From positions 62,001 to 126,000 of the forward strand of contig NZ_FQUV01000005.1 in the NCBI RefSeq assembly GCF_900129235.1: a stretch of DNA of 64,000 bases. The letters run 5' to 3'. Positions 44,509 to 53,604 of this stretch are shown piece after piece; position 1 is the stretch's first letter; each line of letters begins with the position of its first letter. The position numbers were made by a program, and so were the translations under genes. The notes below the pieces were generated by a model. That model was given only the letters and a program-made list of their open reading frames with translations, did not search any database and was not told where the DNA came from. Source of the DNA: Litoreibacter ascidiaceicola (lineage in GTDB: Bacteria; Pseudomonadota; Alphaproteobacteria; Rhodobacterales; Rhodobacteraceae).

Positions 44509-44653
44509 AACCAACCTTTCGCGCGACTCATCCCCATTAGGTAGGCGCGTATCCGCCCCTTGCAACTCACTAAGATGGCATCTGCCCCCTTGCAGCGACG
44601 TTCCGCCAACGGTATCGGAGCAAAGAGACATCTTAATCAAAGGAGAACGTGTC

Positions 44654-45526
44654 ATGTTCAAAGGCTCAATGCCCGCACTGGTCACGCCGTTCAAAAACGG
44701 CTCGGTGGATTTTGACGCGCTCAAACACTTGGTTGAGTGGCATATAGAACAAGGCTCCAACGGCCTCGTTCCCGTAGGCACCACCGGCGAAAGCCCGACC
44801 CTGACCCATGCCGAGCATGACGCCGTGGTCGACGCCGTGGTCCAAACCGCCGCTGGCCGCATTCCTGTCATCGCAGGCGCGGGCTCCAACAACACGGTCG
44901 AAACCGTGCGCTTGGTCGAGCACGCCAAAAAAGCCGGTGCTGATGCCGCATTGGTGGTCACGCCCTATTACAACAAGCCCACCCAGCGCGGCCTGATCGC
45001 GCATTTCGAGGCCGCCGCCGCCGTGGGTCTGCCGATCATCATCTACAACATCCCGCCCCGCTCCGTCGTCGACATGACGCCGGAAACCATGGGCAAGCTG
45101 GCGAAGAACCCGAACATCATCGGCGTCAAGGACGCGACCGGCGATCTGTCCCGCGTCCCGCAACAGCGCATGACCTGCGGCACCGACTTCATCCAGTTGT
45201 CCGGCGAGGACGCAACCGCCCTTGGCTACAACGCCCATGGCGGCGTCGGCTGCATCTCGGTCACCGCCAACGTCGCGCCGAAGCTCTGCGCCGAGTTCCA
45301 AGCCAGCACGCTGAACGGCGACTATGCGACCGCGCTGACCCAGCTCGACCGCCTGATGCCGCTCCATAAGGCGATTTTCACCGAACCGGGCGTTGCAGGG
45401 GCCAAATACGGATTGTCTCTCTTGGGCAAATGCTCTGACGAGGTGCGCTCCCCGCTGACCAAGCTGGAAGAGGGCACCCGCCTGATGATCAAAGACGCGA
45501 TGATCCACGCAGGGCTGATCAATTAG
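44654..45526 (+). CDS. dapA: 4-hydroxy-tetrahydrodipicolinate synthase
   Basis: This 290-residue enzyme condenses pyruvate with aspartate semialdehyde, the first step to diaminopimelate and lysine. It has the TTGESPTL site, Tyr131 in IIYNIPPRS and the Schiff-base Lys159 in [17 protein letters not shown] precedes the ATG. The gene diverges from a murein transglycosylase, and DapA supplies the diaminopimelate for the same polymer. It is followed 8 bases later by glsA. Confidence 0.96.
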   Translation: MFKGSMPALVTPFKNGSVDFDALKHLVEWHIEQGSNGLVPVGTTGESPTLTHAEHDAVVDAVVQTAAGRIPVIAGAGSNNTVETVRLVEHAKKAGADAALVVTPYYNKPTQRGLIAHFEAAAAVGLPIIIYNIPPRSVVDMTPETMGKLAKNPNIIGVKDATGDLSRVPQQRMTCGTDFIQLSGEDATALGYNAHGGVGCISVTANVAPKLCAEFQASTLNGDYATALTQLDRLMPLHKAIFTEPGVAGAKYGLSLLGKCSDEVRSPLTKLEEGTRLMIKDAMIHAGLIN

Positions 45527-45534
45527 GATCAGGT

Positions 45535-46449
45535 ATGCTTGAGCAGACGCTTACGCGTATCGAAAAAGACATGCGCGAGGCCCCCGACAAGGGCCTCGTC
45601 GCGAACTACATCCCCGAACTGGCCGGTGTCGATCCGAACCAGTTTGCCATGTCGATCTGTCTGGCCGACGGCCAGCAGATCAGCTGCGGCGATTCAACCA
45701 CCGATTTCTCCCTGCAAAGCGTGTCCAAGGCGTTCACGCTGGCCATGGCGCTCGGCCGTTTCGGTAACGGCCTCTGGAAGCGTGTCGGGCGGGAGCCGAC
45801 CAGCAACGCCTTTAATTCCGTGGTTGATCTGGAACTCGCAGGCGGCAGGCCGCCCAACCCCTTCGTCAACGCGGGTGCCATCGTCGTCACCGACGCGCTT
45901 CTCGCCGGTCGCAGCCCGAAAGAGACGCTGGCCGAAATCGTGCAATTCGTGAAGGCCGCCATCGGGGACGAGAAAATCTACATCAACCACGAAATGGCGC
46001 GCTCCGAGAACATCACCGGCCACCGCAACTGGTCACTGGCACATTTCCTGAAATCCGCCGACAATCTGGAGCATGAGTGCGACCTGACCCTCGGCACCTA
46101 TTTCCACCAATGCGCCATCGAGGTGAACTGCCAGCAACTCGCCCGCGCAGGCCGCTTTCTGGCGGGTCTCAGCAGCGATGACGACATGATCGCCAAGCGC
46201 CATGTGTGCAGCATCAACGCGCTGATGATGACCTGCGGCCATTACAACGGATCGGGCGAATTCGCCTACCGCGTGGGCTTCCCCGGCAAAAGCGGCGTCA
46301 GCGGCGGCATTCTGGCCATCGTGCCCGGTACCGCCTCCATCGCGGTCTGGGCGCCGGGGCTCAACAGTTTCGGCAATTCCATGCTGGGCACCATCGCGCT
46401 GGAGCAGCTGTCCCGCACGATGGGCTGGTCGGTGTTCGAGTCCACCTGA
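45535..46449 (+). CDS. glsA: glutaminase A
   Basis: This 304-residue serine-dependent enzyme hydrolyses glutamine to glutamate and ammonia. It has the Ser62-x-x-Lys65 pair in SVSKAF and [10 protein letters not shown], and ends with [12 protein letters not shown]. The fold is beta-lactamase-like. It lies in the dapA transcript (8-base gap), an uncommon pairing that may link nitrogen supply to lysine/cell-wall synthesis. Confidence 0.95.
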   Translation: MLEQTLTRIEKDMREAPDKGLVANYIPELAGVDPNQFAMSICLADGQQISCGDSTTDFSLQSVSKAFTLAMALGRFGNGLWKRVGREPTSNAFNSVVDLELAGGRPPNPFVNAGAIVVTDALLAGRSPKETLAEIVQFVKAAIGDEKIYINHEMARSENITGHRNWSLAHFLKSADNLEHECDLTLGTYFHQCAIEVNCQQLARAGRFLAGLSSDDDMIAKRHVCSINALMMTCGHYNGSGEFAYRVGFPGKSGVSGGILAIVPGTASIAVWAPGLNSFGNSMLGTIALEQLSRTMGWSVFEST

Positions 46450-46504
46450 CCAAACGCCTCTTGGGATTGACCCCAAGACCCGCCCTCCCTACCTAAAGAG
46501 CACT

Positions 46505-46990
46505 ATGGCAAATAAACCCAAATCAGCTGAAGAGCGGAACTACAAAGTCGTGTCGGAAAACCGCCGCGCGCGCTTTGACTATGCGATCGAGGATGACCTC
46601 GAATGTGGCATCATGCTCGAAGGCTCCGAGGTCAAATCCCTTCGTACCGGCCAAGCCCAGATCGCGGAAAGCTACGCCGCCGTGGAGGAGGGCGAGCTGT
46701 GGTTGGTGAACAGCTATATCCCCCCCTACGCGCAGGCCAAAACCTTCCAGCACGAGGAACGCCGCCGCCGCAAGTTGTTGGTGAAGCAAAAAGAGCTGGC
46801 CAAGCTCTGGTCCGCCACCCAGCGCGAGGGCATGACGCTGGTCCCGATGGTGCTCTACTTTAACCACAAGGGCCGCGCCAAAATCAAAATCGGCATCGCC
46901 AAGGGCAAGAAGCTACACGACAAACGCGAAACCTCCGCCAAACGCGACTGGCAACGCTCCAAGGCGCGGCTGATGAAGGAAAACCGCTAG
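46505..46990 (+). CDS. smpB: SsrA-binding protein SmpB
   Basis: This 161-residue protein brings tmRNA to stalled ribosomes. It has [22 protein letters not shown] and the basic C-terminal tail [21 protein letters not shown]. Length is normal. AAAGAG precedes the ATG. The tmRNA gene ssrA is not in this window. A second rescue factor, arfB, lies 14 kb downstream. Confidence 0.96.
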   Translation: MANKPKSAEERNYKVVSENRRARFDYAIEDDLECGIMLEGSEVKSLRTGQAQIAESYAAVEEGELWLVNSYIPPYAQAKTFQHEERRRRKLLVKQKELAKLWSATQREGMTLVPMVLYFNHKGRAKIKIGIAKGKKLHDKRETSAKRDWQRSKARLMKENR

Positions 46991-47078
46991 AGGCGGGGCT
47001 CGGGGTAAATGTCGGCTTTGAGTCCACTTTGACCGATGCTGCGCCGACGACGAATGTCTGCTTTAGGAATTTTCTAGC

Positions 47079-47765
47079 TTAGATTATCAGAGAAGTTGCT
47101 TCCGAATAAAGGTCATCAAAGCTGGATATCACACGATCTGGCGCGAGCGTCTTGACGTGGACATCTGAATACCCGAAATCAACCGCCACCACTGGAATAC
47201 CAGCATTCTGAGCGGCGAGTATGTCAGTTATCGTGTCCCCGACCATCACGGCTAGATCAGTACGTCCACCAGCTAATTCAATCGTTCGGGTTAGGTGCCT
47301 TGGGTCTGGTTTCTTAAATTCAAAACTATCAACCCCTGTCACAGCCACGAAATGAGGAGCGATGTTCAGCTCGTCTAGCAGCTTCGTTGCCTGTTTAATT
47401 GGTTTGTTCGTACAAACGGCGAGCAGCCATCCATTGACTTGAAATGCTTCAAGAGAACCACGAATACCGGGGTAGAGCACCGTATCAACTGCGATGTTCC
47501 GATCATAGTCCTCAACCGTTTCTGCAAACAACTCTTCCAGTTTACTTTGCTCAAGGTGGCAGCCGCTCAAGGCAAAGGCATGTTTGATCATCGCTCTTAA
47601 CCCACCATGCCCAGTCAAGTATGCAATGTCTGACGGGTTGAATGGAGCCAACCCCCGTCTTTCAATTGTTCGATTAAGTGCTGCAACTAAATCGTGGATG
47701 CTGTCGGCAAGCGTACCATCAAGGTCAAAGACAATGGTTGATTGAGTTGTCACCAGACCCATCAT
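47079..47765 (-). CDS. HAD-family phosphoglycolate phosphatase-like hydrolase
   Basis: This 228-residue HAD hydrolase has the nucleophile motif FDLDGTLADS (Asp at about 14 and 16), VCTNKP (motif II Thr), KKPDPRHL (Lys) and VGDTITDILAAQNAG (motif IV acid pair). It matches the Gph subgroup that dephosphorylates 2-phosphoglycolate. Its base composition is visibly more AT-rich than its neighbours, so it may be acquired. It begins the accessory block. Confidence 0.9.
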   Translation of the reverse strand: MMGLVTTQSTIVFDLDGTLADSIHDLVAALNRTIERRGLAPFNPSDIAYLTGHGGLRAMIKHAFALSGCHLEQSKLEELFAETVEDYDRNIAVDTVLYPGIRGSLEAFQVNGWLLAVCTNKPIKQATKLLDELNIAPHFVAVTGVDSFEFKKPDPRHLTRTIELAGGRTDLAVMVGDTITDILAAQNAGIPVVAVDFGYSDVHVKTLAPDRVISSFDDLYSEATSLII

Positions 47766-47847
47766 GAACTGATTTATTAAGTCGGTGCCTCAATAGGGGT
47801 TGTTGGCCTGTTTTGCCATAGCAGACGCCCAATGGGCCTATGCGGAG

Positions 47848-47870
47848 GTCGGCTTAGTCCCGCATGGCCG
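47848..47870. repeat. 23-base repeat fragment, copy at left of accessory block
   Basis: It is GTCGGCTTAGTCCC then GCATGGCCG. It matches 53436-53458 at 20 of 23 positions. A shorter related piece (AAATGTCGGCTTTG) lies near 47007. Confidence 0.55.
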
Positions 47871-47968
47871 CCGTCTGACCAGAAAAATCACGCTGCGGTG
47901 CGGAGAATGACCGGAAAGAGCCCAATTTGCTTATTGCTGCAAATTGCACGAATGGCAATTGAGGTTCG

Positions 47969-47998
47969 CTTTGCTGACCTTGGCGAAGGTCAGCAAAG
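47969..47998. other. perfect 13-bp hairpin with tetraloop
   Basis: CTTTGCTGACCTT and AAGGTCAGCAAAG flank the loop GGCG. No T-run is present on either side, so it is not a standard terminator. Confidence 0.6.
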
Positions 47999-48141
47999 GC
48001 TACATCAAGACCTTACCAGTGACATCCAACGCTGGCGGGCAGCTCAAGCAAGGTGAACATAGATCGCCGAAAATTTGGACATCGTTCGGACGGCCGCAAC
48101 ACGAGACTTTGCAGGTCATTGCAAAGAACTATTCGTGGTTG

Positions 48142-48300
48142 CTACTTTTTGTCTCCGCCATCAAAAGCCGACAATAACCCAAACATGCTTGCGCCTACCG
48201 CGGATCCCAAACCGATGGTGCCGGTCATAGTAGCTAAGCCAAGCCAACCTACCGCCGATCCAATCAAGAACCCAATAAGTGCGCCAGTCGTCGGGCTCAT
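48142..48300 (-). CDS. 52-residue glycine-rich membrane peptide
   Basis: This short frame starts at an ATG with AGGAA 8 bases upstream. It encodes a glycine-zipper-like hydrophobic protein (MSPTTGALIGFLIGSAVGWL, later GTIGLGSAVGASMFG) ending in GGDKK. Two closely packed helices are likely, with Gly/Ala spaced four residues apart as in small membrane-active or helix-packing peptides. No homologue is known to me. It lies in the accessory block, 147 bases past the lipoprotein gene on the same strand. Confidence 0.55.
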   Translation of the reverse strand: MSPTTGALIGFLIGSAVGWLGLATMTGTIGLGSAVGASMFGLLSAFDGGDKK

Positions 48301-48447
48301 AGCGGGTTCCTATCTCTTGGGTCGTGACTTCGGCAAAACACATTGCATGTTGCAGGTTCTGATGGGTTGAACCGATCAGAACCTGCGTAGCCGGACTGGT
48401 GTGCCACAAGCACACTTCGCAAAAGGCTAGGTGACGCCATCAAGTCA

Positions 48448-48630
48448 CTAAAAACCTGCGGCTGTTGTGGCAAGGCTTTGATTTCGAGCATCAACTCTTG
48501 CCTGAACTGCAGCACAGGCTTGGATATTCCCTTCCAAACAGGCGGCATCCAGTTGTTGGCTCGCTGCAATTTCCGCAGGAGAGTCGCAGGCGCTCAGTCC
48601 GAGCACAGCAAGAATTACGTATCTTTTCAT
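48448..48630 (-). CDS. small lipoprotein
   Basis: The 60-residue product has a lipoprotein signal (MKRYVILAVLGLSAC, lipobox LSAC, Cys15). The mature part of about 45 residues has two more Cys (AACLEGNIQACAAV), likely a disulphide pair. A weak AAAGA site precedes the ATG. No family recognised. Confidence 0.6.
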   Translation of the reverse strand: MKRYVILAVLGLSACDSPAEIAASQQLDAACLEGNIQACAAVQARVDARNQSLATTAAGF

Positions 48631-48786
48631 TGTCGATCTTTCTTTCTTTTCGGTTCCGTACTGGTCGAAACCGTGCGGATTGTGGAGAAGGCCATTGGCG
48701 ACGCGAAAAGGACGCGAAGTCGTAACCTCAGTTGGATTGATTGTTCGTGAGTGGTGGTTTGGTTCGTCCTGATCAGTCTTGACGGA

Positions 48787-49992
48787 TCAGATGTCGTTCC
48801 GCTGAGCAGTAATGTCGTCCATCCCATCACGATGAGACACATTTCTTCGATAACTTGTGGGTGTTTGGCCGGTATGCCGTTTGAAAGCATTGTAGAAAGA
48901 AGATCGCGCGTTGAAACCGACATCGTATGTGATGTTCAAGACGGATTCGTTTGTTGTTGCGAGCAAGGTTTTGGCCTCGACGATCCGGTAGCTGTTTACA
49001 AAGTCGAAGAAACTTTCACCGATCACCTCGTTCAGTGTTTGAGAGATATAATTTGACGACGCACCTATGTGATTCGCCAAAGCCCAGAGCGACAGGTTGG
49101 CATCTCGGTGCAAGTGGTCCGCTTCCATGGCGTTACGAAGTTTGCGGCTCAAACGCTCAGATACTTCCGAACTCAAAGCCGATTTCTCGTACTTCCCGGC
49201 CGACTGCGCGTTGGGTGGCGCGCGGTCATCGTCATCATCGGGTGCCAAAGGAGGGCGTTGGCGTATCCCCCAGAGCGTTAATGCGCTGACGAGAACGAAG
49301 CCGACGAGGCTTCCCAAAATGTTGATCGAGGAAGTAGCTTCTTCGAACCCTAGGGCACCGAGCGACAAAAGTGTCGTCGCAAGCCAGAATGAGAAGCCCA
49401 ATACGCCTATGGTGTATATCCAACGCAACTCGTATTTTTCCGTGCTGGAGTAGTAGTCACGCAACTTGAGCCGGAACCTAGAAAGGCGACGCAATATAGA
49501 GGCGAGGTAAAAGGCGATTTGCGGTAAGACGGCGAGTTGGATCAGTCCCACAATGAAGGCAAGTGTTATCGCCCATGCAGAGTCTAGCACTGGATCATTT
49601 GAGAAAAGTGTTTCGCGCACGTTTGCGGGGGACGTCAGGACGACTATCGCGACGACCACGGACACGGCTGGCAAAGCAAAGTGTAGCGCGAGCCGGGTTG
49701 GCTTTTGTTGTTCTGAAGACGTCAGGAGGACGACGTAGAGCCAAAACAGCGGGGCAAGCAAAAAGGAACTGGGCCAAGTGACCACATCCGCGACAGTTTC
49801 ATAGCTGCTCGGTAAAGATGCCAAGATTTTGGCAAAGGATTCTGGAAGATTGTTCACCGCAATGGCCGCCAAGAATATCGCAAAACTCCTGCTGACGCGC
49901 GAAGGACGCGTTTGCATCAGACAAAATGCAGCGCCGAATATTGCGATTGCGAAGGACCCAAGGGCAGTCATCTCGATTAGGACATTTTCCAT
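48787..49992 (-). CDS. membrane-anchored AraC-family regulator
   Basis: The 401-residue protein has seven or so transmembrane helices in residues 1-240 and an acidic linker (PDDDDDRAPP). A C-terminal AraC helix-turn-helix pair follows (about 300-395; SLWALANHIGASSNYISQTLNE and NITYDVGFNARSSFYNAFKRHTG). It would sense a signal in the membrane and act directly on DNA. GAGGAGAG precedes the ATG at 49992. It is transcribed in the same direction as the upstream serine hydrolase and may control it. Confidence 0.9.
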   Translation of the reverse strand: MENVLIEMTALGSFAIAIFGAAFCLMQTRPSRVSRSFAIFLAAIAVNNLPESFAKILASLPSSYETVADVVTWPSSFLLAPLFWLYVVLLTSSEQQKPTRLALHFALPAVSVVVAIVVLTSPANVRETLFSNDPVLDSAWAITLAFIVGLIQLAVLPQIAFYLASILRRLSRFRLKLRDYYSSTEKYELRWIYTIGVLGFSFWLATTLLSLGALGFEEATSSINILGSLVGFVLVSALTLWGIRQRPPLAPDDDDDRAPPNAQSAGKYEKSALSSEVSERLSRKLRNAMEADHLHRDANLSLWALANHIGASSNYISQTLNEVIGESFFDFVNSYRIVEAKTLLATTNESVLNITYDVGFNARSSFYNAFKRHTGQTPTSYRRNVSHRDGMDDITAQRNDI

Positions 49993-50026
49993 AATTCTAC
50001 TCTCCTCAGAGACGCCAGTCAGCGAC

Positions 50027-51037
50027 TTAGCGCGGCAGTAACTCTTGTGCGTAGCATTCAATAGCACCGTTTCGGTTCACAACAGCCGCGCGGATGTGAT
50101 CTGTTGCAAGATCGGCGGCCATGATGGCATCGAACCCAAAATTCCGTCCTTCGTGCCAAATGACACGACCTGGTTCAACGAACAAACCTAATCCGGATTG
50201 CCCGCCTACGGGCGTGATCATTCGTGTTGCCAACTCAAACGGTAGAATGGCGCGGCGTCTGCGGCGCAAAGAGTCTAGTACCGCTTGAAGGATTTTTGCA
50301 AGATCAGACGCTGTCGCCCACAGTCCAGCGGCTGCGCTTTCTGGGTGGCGTCTGAACCCGCCTTCCACTGGCATACCGGTCTCATAAAAACCGTGGGCAA
50401 ACGCTGCCCGCGGCATGATCACGAAAGATGCCGTAGACGCGCCAACTGGCCGGAGGACTGCTTTTGAGGTGTAGCTGGAGAAAGCCTCGCCGGTGACATC
50501 TTCGATGAGCGCTTGCAGCACCATCGTTCCGCCGCCGCTGTACCTGAACCCGCCGAACAGCCGAGGCCCGGCCCGGACAGCGCCGGAATTCGCAGGCGTC
50601 CTACCGCCGAGGATCTCAAACAGATCGGGTAAGTCTTCGGACGGACCGTATCCGCCAAATCCTTGGACGGACGTGCCCGCAGTGTGGGACATAAGAGCCG
50701 CAACAGTGGCCGCGTCACCGCGCAGTCCGGGTAGCTGCCAGCGTTTCAGAAATTGGTTCACGGGCGCGTCGAGAGCTAAGTGTCCGTCACGGACCAAGGT
50801 CAACACGGCAAGTGATGTCACGGTCTTTGAGCATGACGCCACCTGAAACAGGGTGTTGTCATCTACAACGATGCCAGCGCGTGCCATGCCTCCGTGTCGT
50901 ACCGTTAACAGGCCATCGTTGATTGCAGCAAACTGATAGCCTGCCGCGTCCGGAACAGCCGATTGCGCCAAAGACTGCCGCGGTATCGCTGCAAATGCCG
51001 CCGCTAGGCCCAATGCACTAAATCTTCGTCGGTTCAT
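50027..51037 (-). CDS. exported serine hydrolase (beta-lactamase class C/PBP-like)
   Basis: The 336-residue protein has an export signal with an RRRF pair (MNRRRFSALGLAAAF), possibly Tat-dependent. Its catalytic Ser68-x-x-Lys71 lies in VASCSKTV, and YSGGG (Tyr166) replaces the usual YSN. It belongs to the beta-lactamase/D-aminopeptidase/esterase family. The ATG at 51037 is chosen because it begins the signal peptide. It lies 34 bases upstream of the AraC gene, likely one transcript. Confidence 0.88.
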   Translation of the reverse strand: MNRRRFSALGLAAAFAAIPRQSLAQSAVPDAAGYQFAAINDGLLTVRHGGMARAGIVVDDNTLFQVASCSKTVTSLAVLTLVRDGHLALDAPVNQFLKRWQLPGLRGDAATVAALMSHTAGTSVQGFGGYGPSEDLPDLFEILGGRTPANSGAVRAGPRLFGGFRYSGGGTMVLQALIEDVTGEAFSSYTSKAVLRPVGASTASFVIMPRAAFAHGFYETGMPVEGGFRRHPESAAAGLWATASDLAKILQAVLDSLRRRRRAILPFELATRMITPVGGQSGLGLFVEPGRVIWHEGRNFGFDAIMAADLATDHIRAAVVNRNGAIECYAQELLPR

Positions 51038-51244
51038 GAGGTTGATCTTCTTGCCTCCAGCTGCGGCCAGATCGTCTAGCCGTTCACAGCAGAAATGGGC
51101 TTCGTCCAATCCGATGTCGCCTGTCCCTGTAGGATTGGACCAATGGACAACGGCTTGGGACAGCCTTTCCCACAACTTTGACTGTCGCGGGAGAGGCAAG
51201 AAATCTGCAGTGCTCAGAGGTGATCAACTTGCACCGATCATCTG

Positions 51245-53131
51245 TTAAAAGAGGAAATCGGACTCCGCCAGTTCTCCGTGCAGGGTGTTGATCACAAGGC
51301 TTGCATCGTCGAGCTGAACTTCAAAACTGCGCTCCCCACGGCTTTCAGCAACCTGAAGGTCTTCGTAAGTCAGGTTGAGCAAGGTGAGATCGATCTGGTC
51401 TTTTCCTGATTCAAATTTCCGGATGACGTCATCGCCACTGTTCGCGCTAAATACAAAGGTGTCGGCACCGCGCCCGCCAACCAAGATGTCGTCGCCTTCA
51501 CCTCCGTCCAGTGTGTCGTTGCCGCGACCGCCGCGCAGGATATCGTCGCCTGTGCTCCCGGAGAGGTTGTCATCCCCACGTCCGCCACGCAAAAGATCAT
51601 CTCCGCTGCCACCGTCGAGCCAATCATCGCCGCGCCCACCTGAGATATTGTCGTTGCCGTTGCCGCCCGAGAGGTAATCGTTTCCACGATTTCCTGCAAT
51701 GTTGTCGTCACCTTCGTCGCCTAAGATGGTGTCGTCACCTCGTCGGCCGATAAGATGATCGTCACCAGCACCGCCGGAGATCTTGTCATCTCCTCTACCA
51801 CCAACCAGATGATCATCGCCCGATAAACCGACGATCTGATTGTCAGCTGTGGCGGCATCGCGTGCCATGTGCTGGACGTGAAAGTCTGAACCAGCCGCAT
51901 CGGCTACAAACAGGATCGATCCGTCTTCAAACGAGAGCTTTTCGGTTTCGAGAGTCGAGAGGGAACCGTCGAAGGACAAGGTTACGCCGTCTATAGTCAA
52001 TAATGTTTCGAGGTCACCGTCAGTTCCCATCGTTTCGTTGATCTCGAGGTCAGCTGCCGAGGCCGCGAAATCTATGTCGTCGCCATTGGTGTAATCCGTG
52101 TGCAAGGCGGGATTCCCCAACAGTTCCCCGAACGCCTCGTAGACTTCTTCGCTCAGGTCAGCTTGGCCGTAGCGCATTGTTTCCACCGCCGAGAAAATCG
52201 TTCCTGTCGGCATATGAACGAGTGTCACTGAGAGTGATCCAAAAGATGCGCCTTGATGGCCGATAAATTCACTGTCCGCGGTATCCGATACGCTGGCAAA
52301 GAACTCTTCCAATGCGCCCATCTGGCTTTCCGGAACCAAAGTGCCGTCGATAACCAGAGCTTTCATAAAGCGGATCATGTCGCCGGTCGTCGAGATTACA
52401 CCGCCCTCTCCATGCTCTGCAATCGGCAAATCGGTAACTTCCAGAAACAGGTCGTTCGTCACTGCCAAATATGATTTGAGGACTCCGTCTGGAAGTTCGA
52501 AACTCGGCAGGCTGGTCGAACTCATGCCCGCAGGATCGAAGATTCGCGTCTGAAATTCATCAGCGAGAGAGCTTCCGGTCGCGTTCTCGATCAAAAGTCC
52601 CAACAGCGTAAAGCCAGTATTGCTGTAACTGATTTCTGCGCCCGGCTCGGCCGTGGCCGGCAGGTTGGCCGCCTCGAAGAGCTGCAGGAACTCTTCGACT
52701 CCGATTGGCTGGGGCGGGTCTTGGCTCAGCAATTCCTCCATCCCCTGTTGAACTCCAACGGTGTTCACATAATCGGGTATTCCCGACTTGTGGGTCATCA
52801 GCTGCTCAATGGTCACCTCTTCGATGTTTGGCATCCACGACAGCGGGGTCACATCCATCACGTCCACCAAGCGATCATCAAGCGAGAAGTGCCCTTCATC
52901 CACCAATTGGAGCAGTACAGTTGTAGTCATCATCTTGGTTTGCGAGCCGATTTCGAACTTGTCGTCCGTGGTGGCTACTGTGAGGTCATCGAGCCCGACA
53001 GTGCCGGTCGCGGCGCTGACGGAAACCCCATCTCTGTAGGCTTCAAAAATAAGAGCCGGGGCCGGACCATCATAACTGTTGATAACCTCAGAAACGCCGC
53101 CATTAATGGCGACTGGGTCGAATTGGGTCAT
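51245..53131 (-). CDS. serine hydrolase with RTX calcium-binding tail
   Basis: The 628-residue protein joins a class C beta-lactamase-like domain (about 1-340) to an RTX region. The catalytic set is Ser63-x-x-Lys66 in GSQTKM, Tyr169-Ser-Asn171 and His292-Gln-Gly294. About a dozen GGxGxDxL-type nonapeptides run from residue 432 to 562 (for example GGRGDDKIS). A C-terminal segment typical of type I secretion substrates follows. There is no N-terminal signal peptide, which fits one-step type I export. AGGAG precedes the ATG. No secretion genes are nearby. Confidence 0.92.
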   Translation of the reverse strand: MTQFDPVAINGGVSEVINSYDGPAPALIFEAYRDGVSVSAATGTVGLDDLTVATTDDKFEIGSQTKMMTTTVLLQLVDEGHFSLDDRLVDVMDVTPLSWMPNIEEVTIEQLMTHKSGIPDYVNTVGVQQGMEELLSQDPPQPIGVEEFLQLFEAANLPATAEPGAEISYSNTGFTLLGLLIENATGSSLADEFQTRIFDPAGMSSTSLPSFELPDGVLKSYLAVTNDLFLEVTDLPIAEHGEGGVISTTGDMIRFMKALVIDGTLVPESQMGALEEFFASVSDTADSEFIGHQGASFGSLSVTLVHMPTGTIFSAVETMRYGQADLSEEVYEAFGELLGNPALHTDYTNGDDIDFAASAADLEINETMGTDGDLETLLTIDGVTLSFDGSLSTLETEKLSFEDGSILFVADAAGSDFHVQHMARDAATADNQIVGLSGDDHLVGGRGDDKISGGAGDDHLIGRRGDDTILGDEGDDNIAGNRGNDYLSGGNGNDNISGGRGDDWLDGGSGDDLLRGGRGDDNLSGSTGDDILRGGRGNDTLDGGEGDDILVGGRGADTFVFSANSGDDVIRKFESGKDQIDLTLLNLTYEDLQVAESRGERSFEVQLDDASLVINTLHGELAESDFLF

Positions 53132-53604
53132 TTGAATCTCCTGGATTGCGAGGCACACCAATGTGCCGTCGCCGCCCCTCTAGCCCGGCAATGTCTTTTG
53201 AAGCGTCCGTCCCAGCCCAATAGGACAAGGATCGCGTCTCGCCCTGAAGAGTTGGACATTGGTATCGATGTAGTCACGCCCCTTCCGGGATTCGTTTTTG
53301 CCCCAAGAGCCTTTGAATTCCCGACCGATGACCTTCATTGCTGTGCGGAAAAACACCGATCTACCGTGCGCGCCACAGGTATTTTTCTCGCTGTCGCAAC
53401 GTGTGCAGAAGCAGACTTTGGCATCGCAATCGTAAATGTCGGTTTTGTCCCGCATAGCCGACCTTTCACACTTCCAGAAGTCGAGTTCTCAACCTCCCCA
53501 CCCAACGCGCAATGCTTTCCCGTTTTGACGCCATGATGCGCCCCCCACTTGCCTCCAAACCGCCACGGGTCTACCAAAAGGCAATCCCGTCTGGAGGCTT
53601 CCCA
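53132..53604. other. 473-base gap with repeat fragment
   Basis: It holds a 23-base repeat fragment (53436-53458) and the sseA ribosome site. A 91-codon frame on the minus strand (53180-53455) has no ribosome site or similarity and overlaps the repeat, so I do not call it. Confidence 0.5.
53436..53458. repeat. 23-base repeat fragment, copy at right of accessory block
   Basis: It is GTCGGTTTTGTCCC then GCATAGCCG. It matches 47848-47870 at 20 of 23 positions in the same orientation, 5.6 kb away. Confidence 0.55.

Larger units (their letters stand above)
47766..48141. other. 376 bases with no convincing gene
   Basis: This holds one 23-base repeat fragment (47848-47870) and a perfect 13-bp hairpin (47969-47998). 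Short open frames on both strands lack ribosome sites or similarity. It looks like degraded or repeat-derived sequence. Confidence 0.5.

Noticed and set aside
53180-53455. 91-codon minus-strand frame between the RTX hydrolase and sseA
   Set aside because: No ribosome site, overlaps a dispersed repeat fragment, and no recognisable family.
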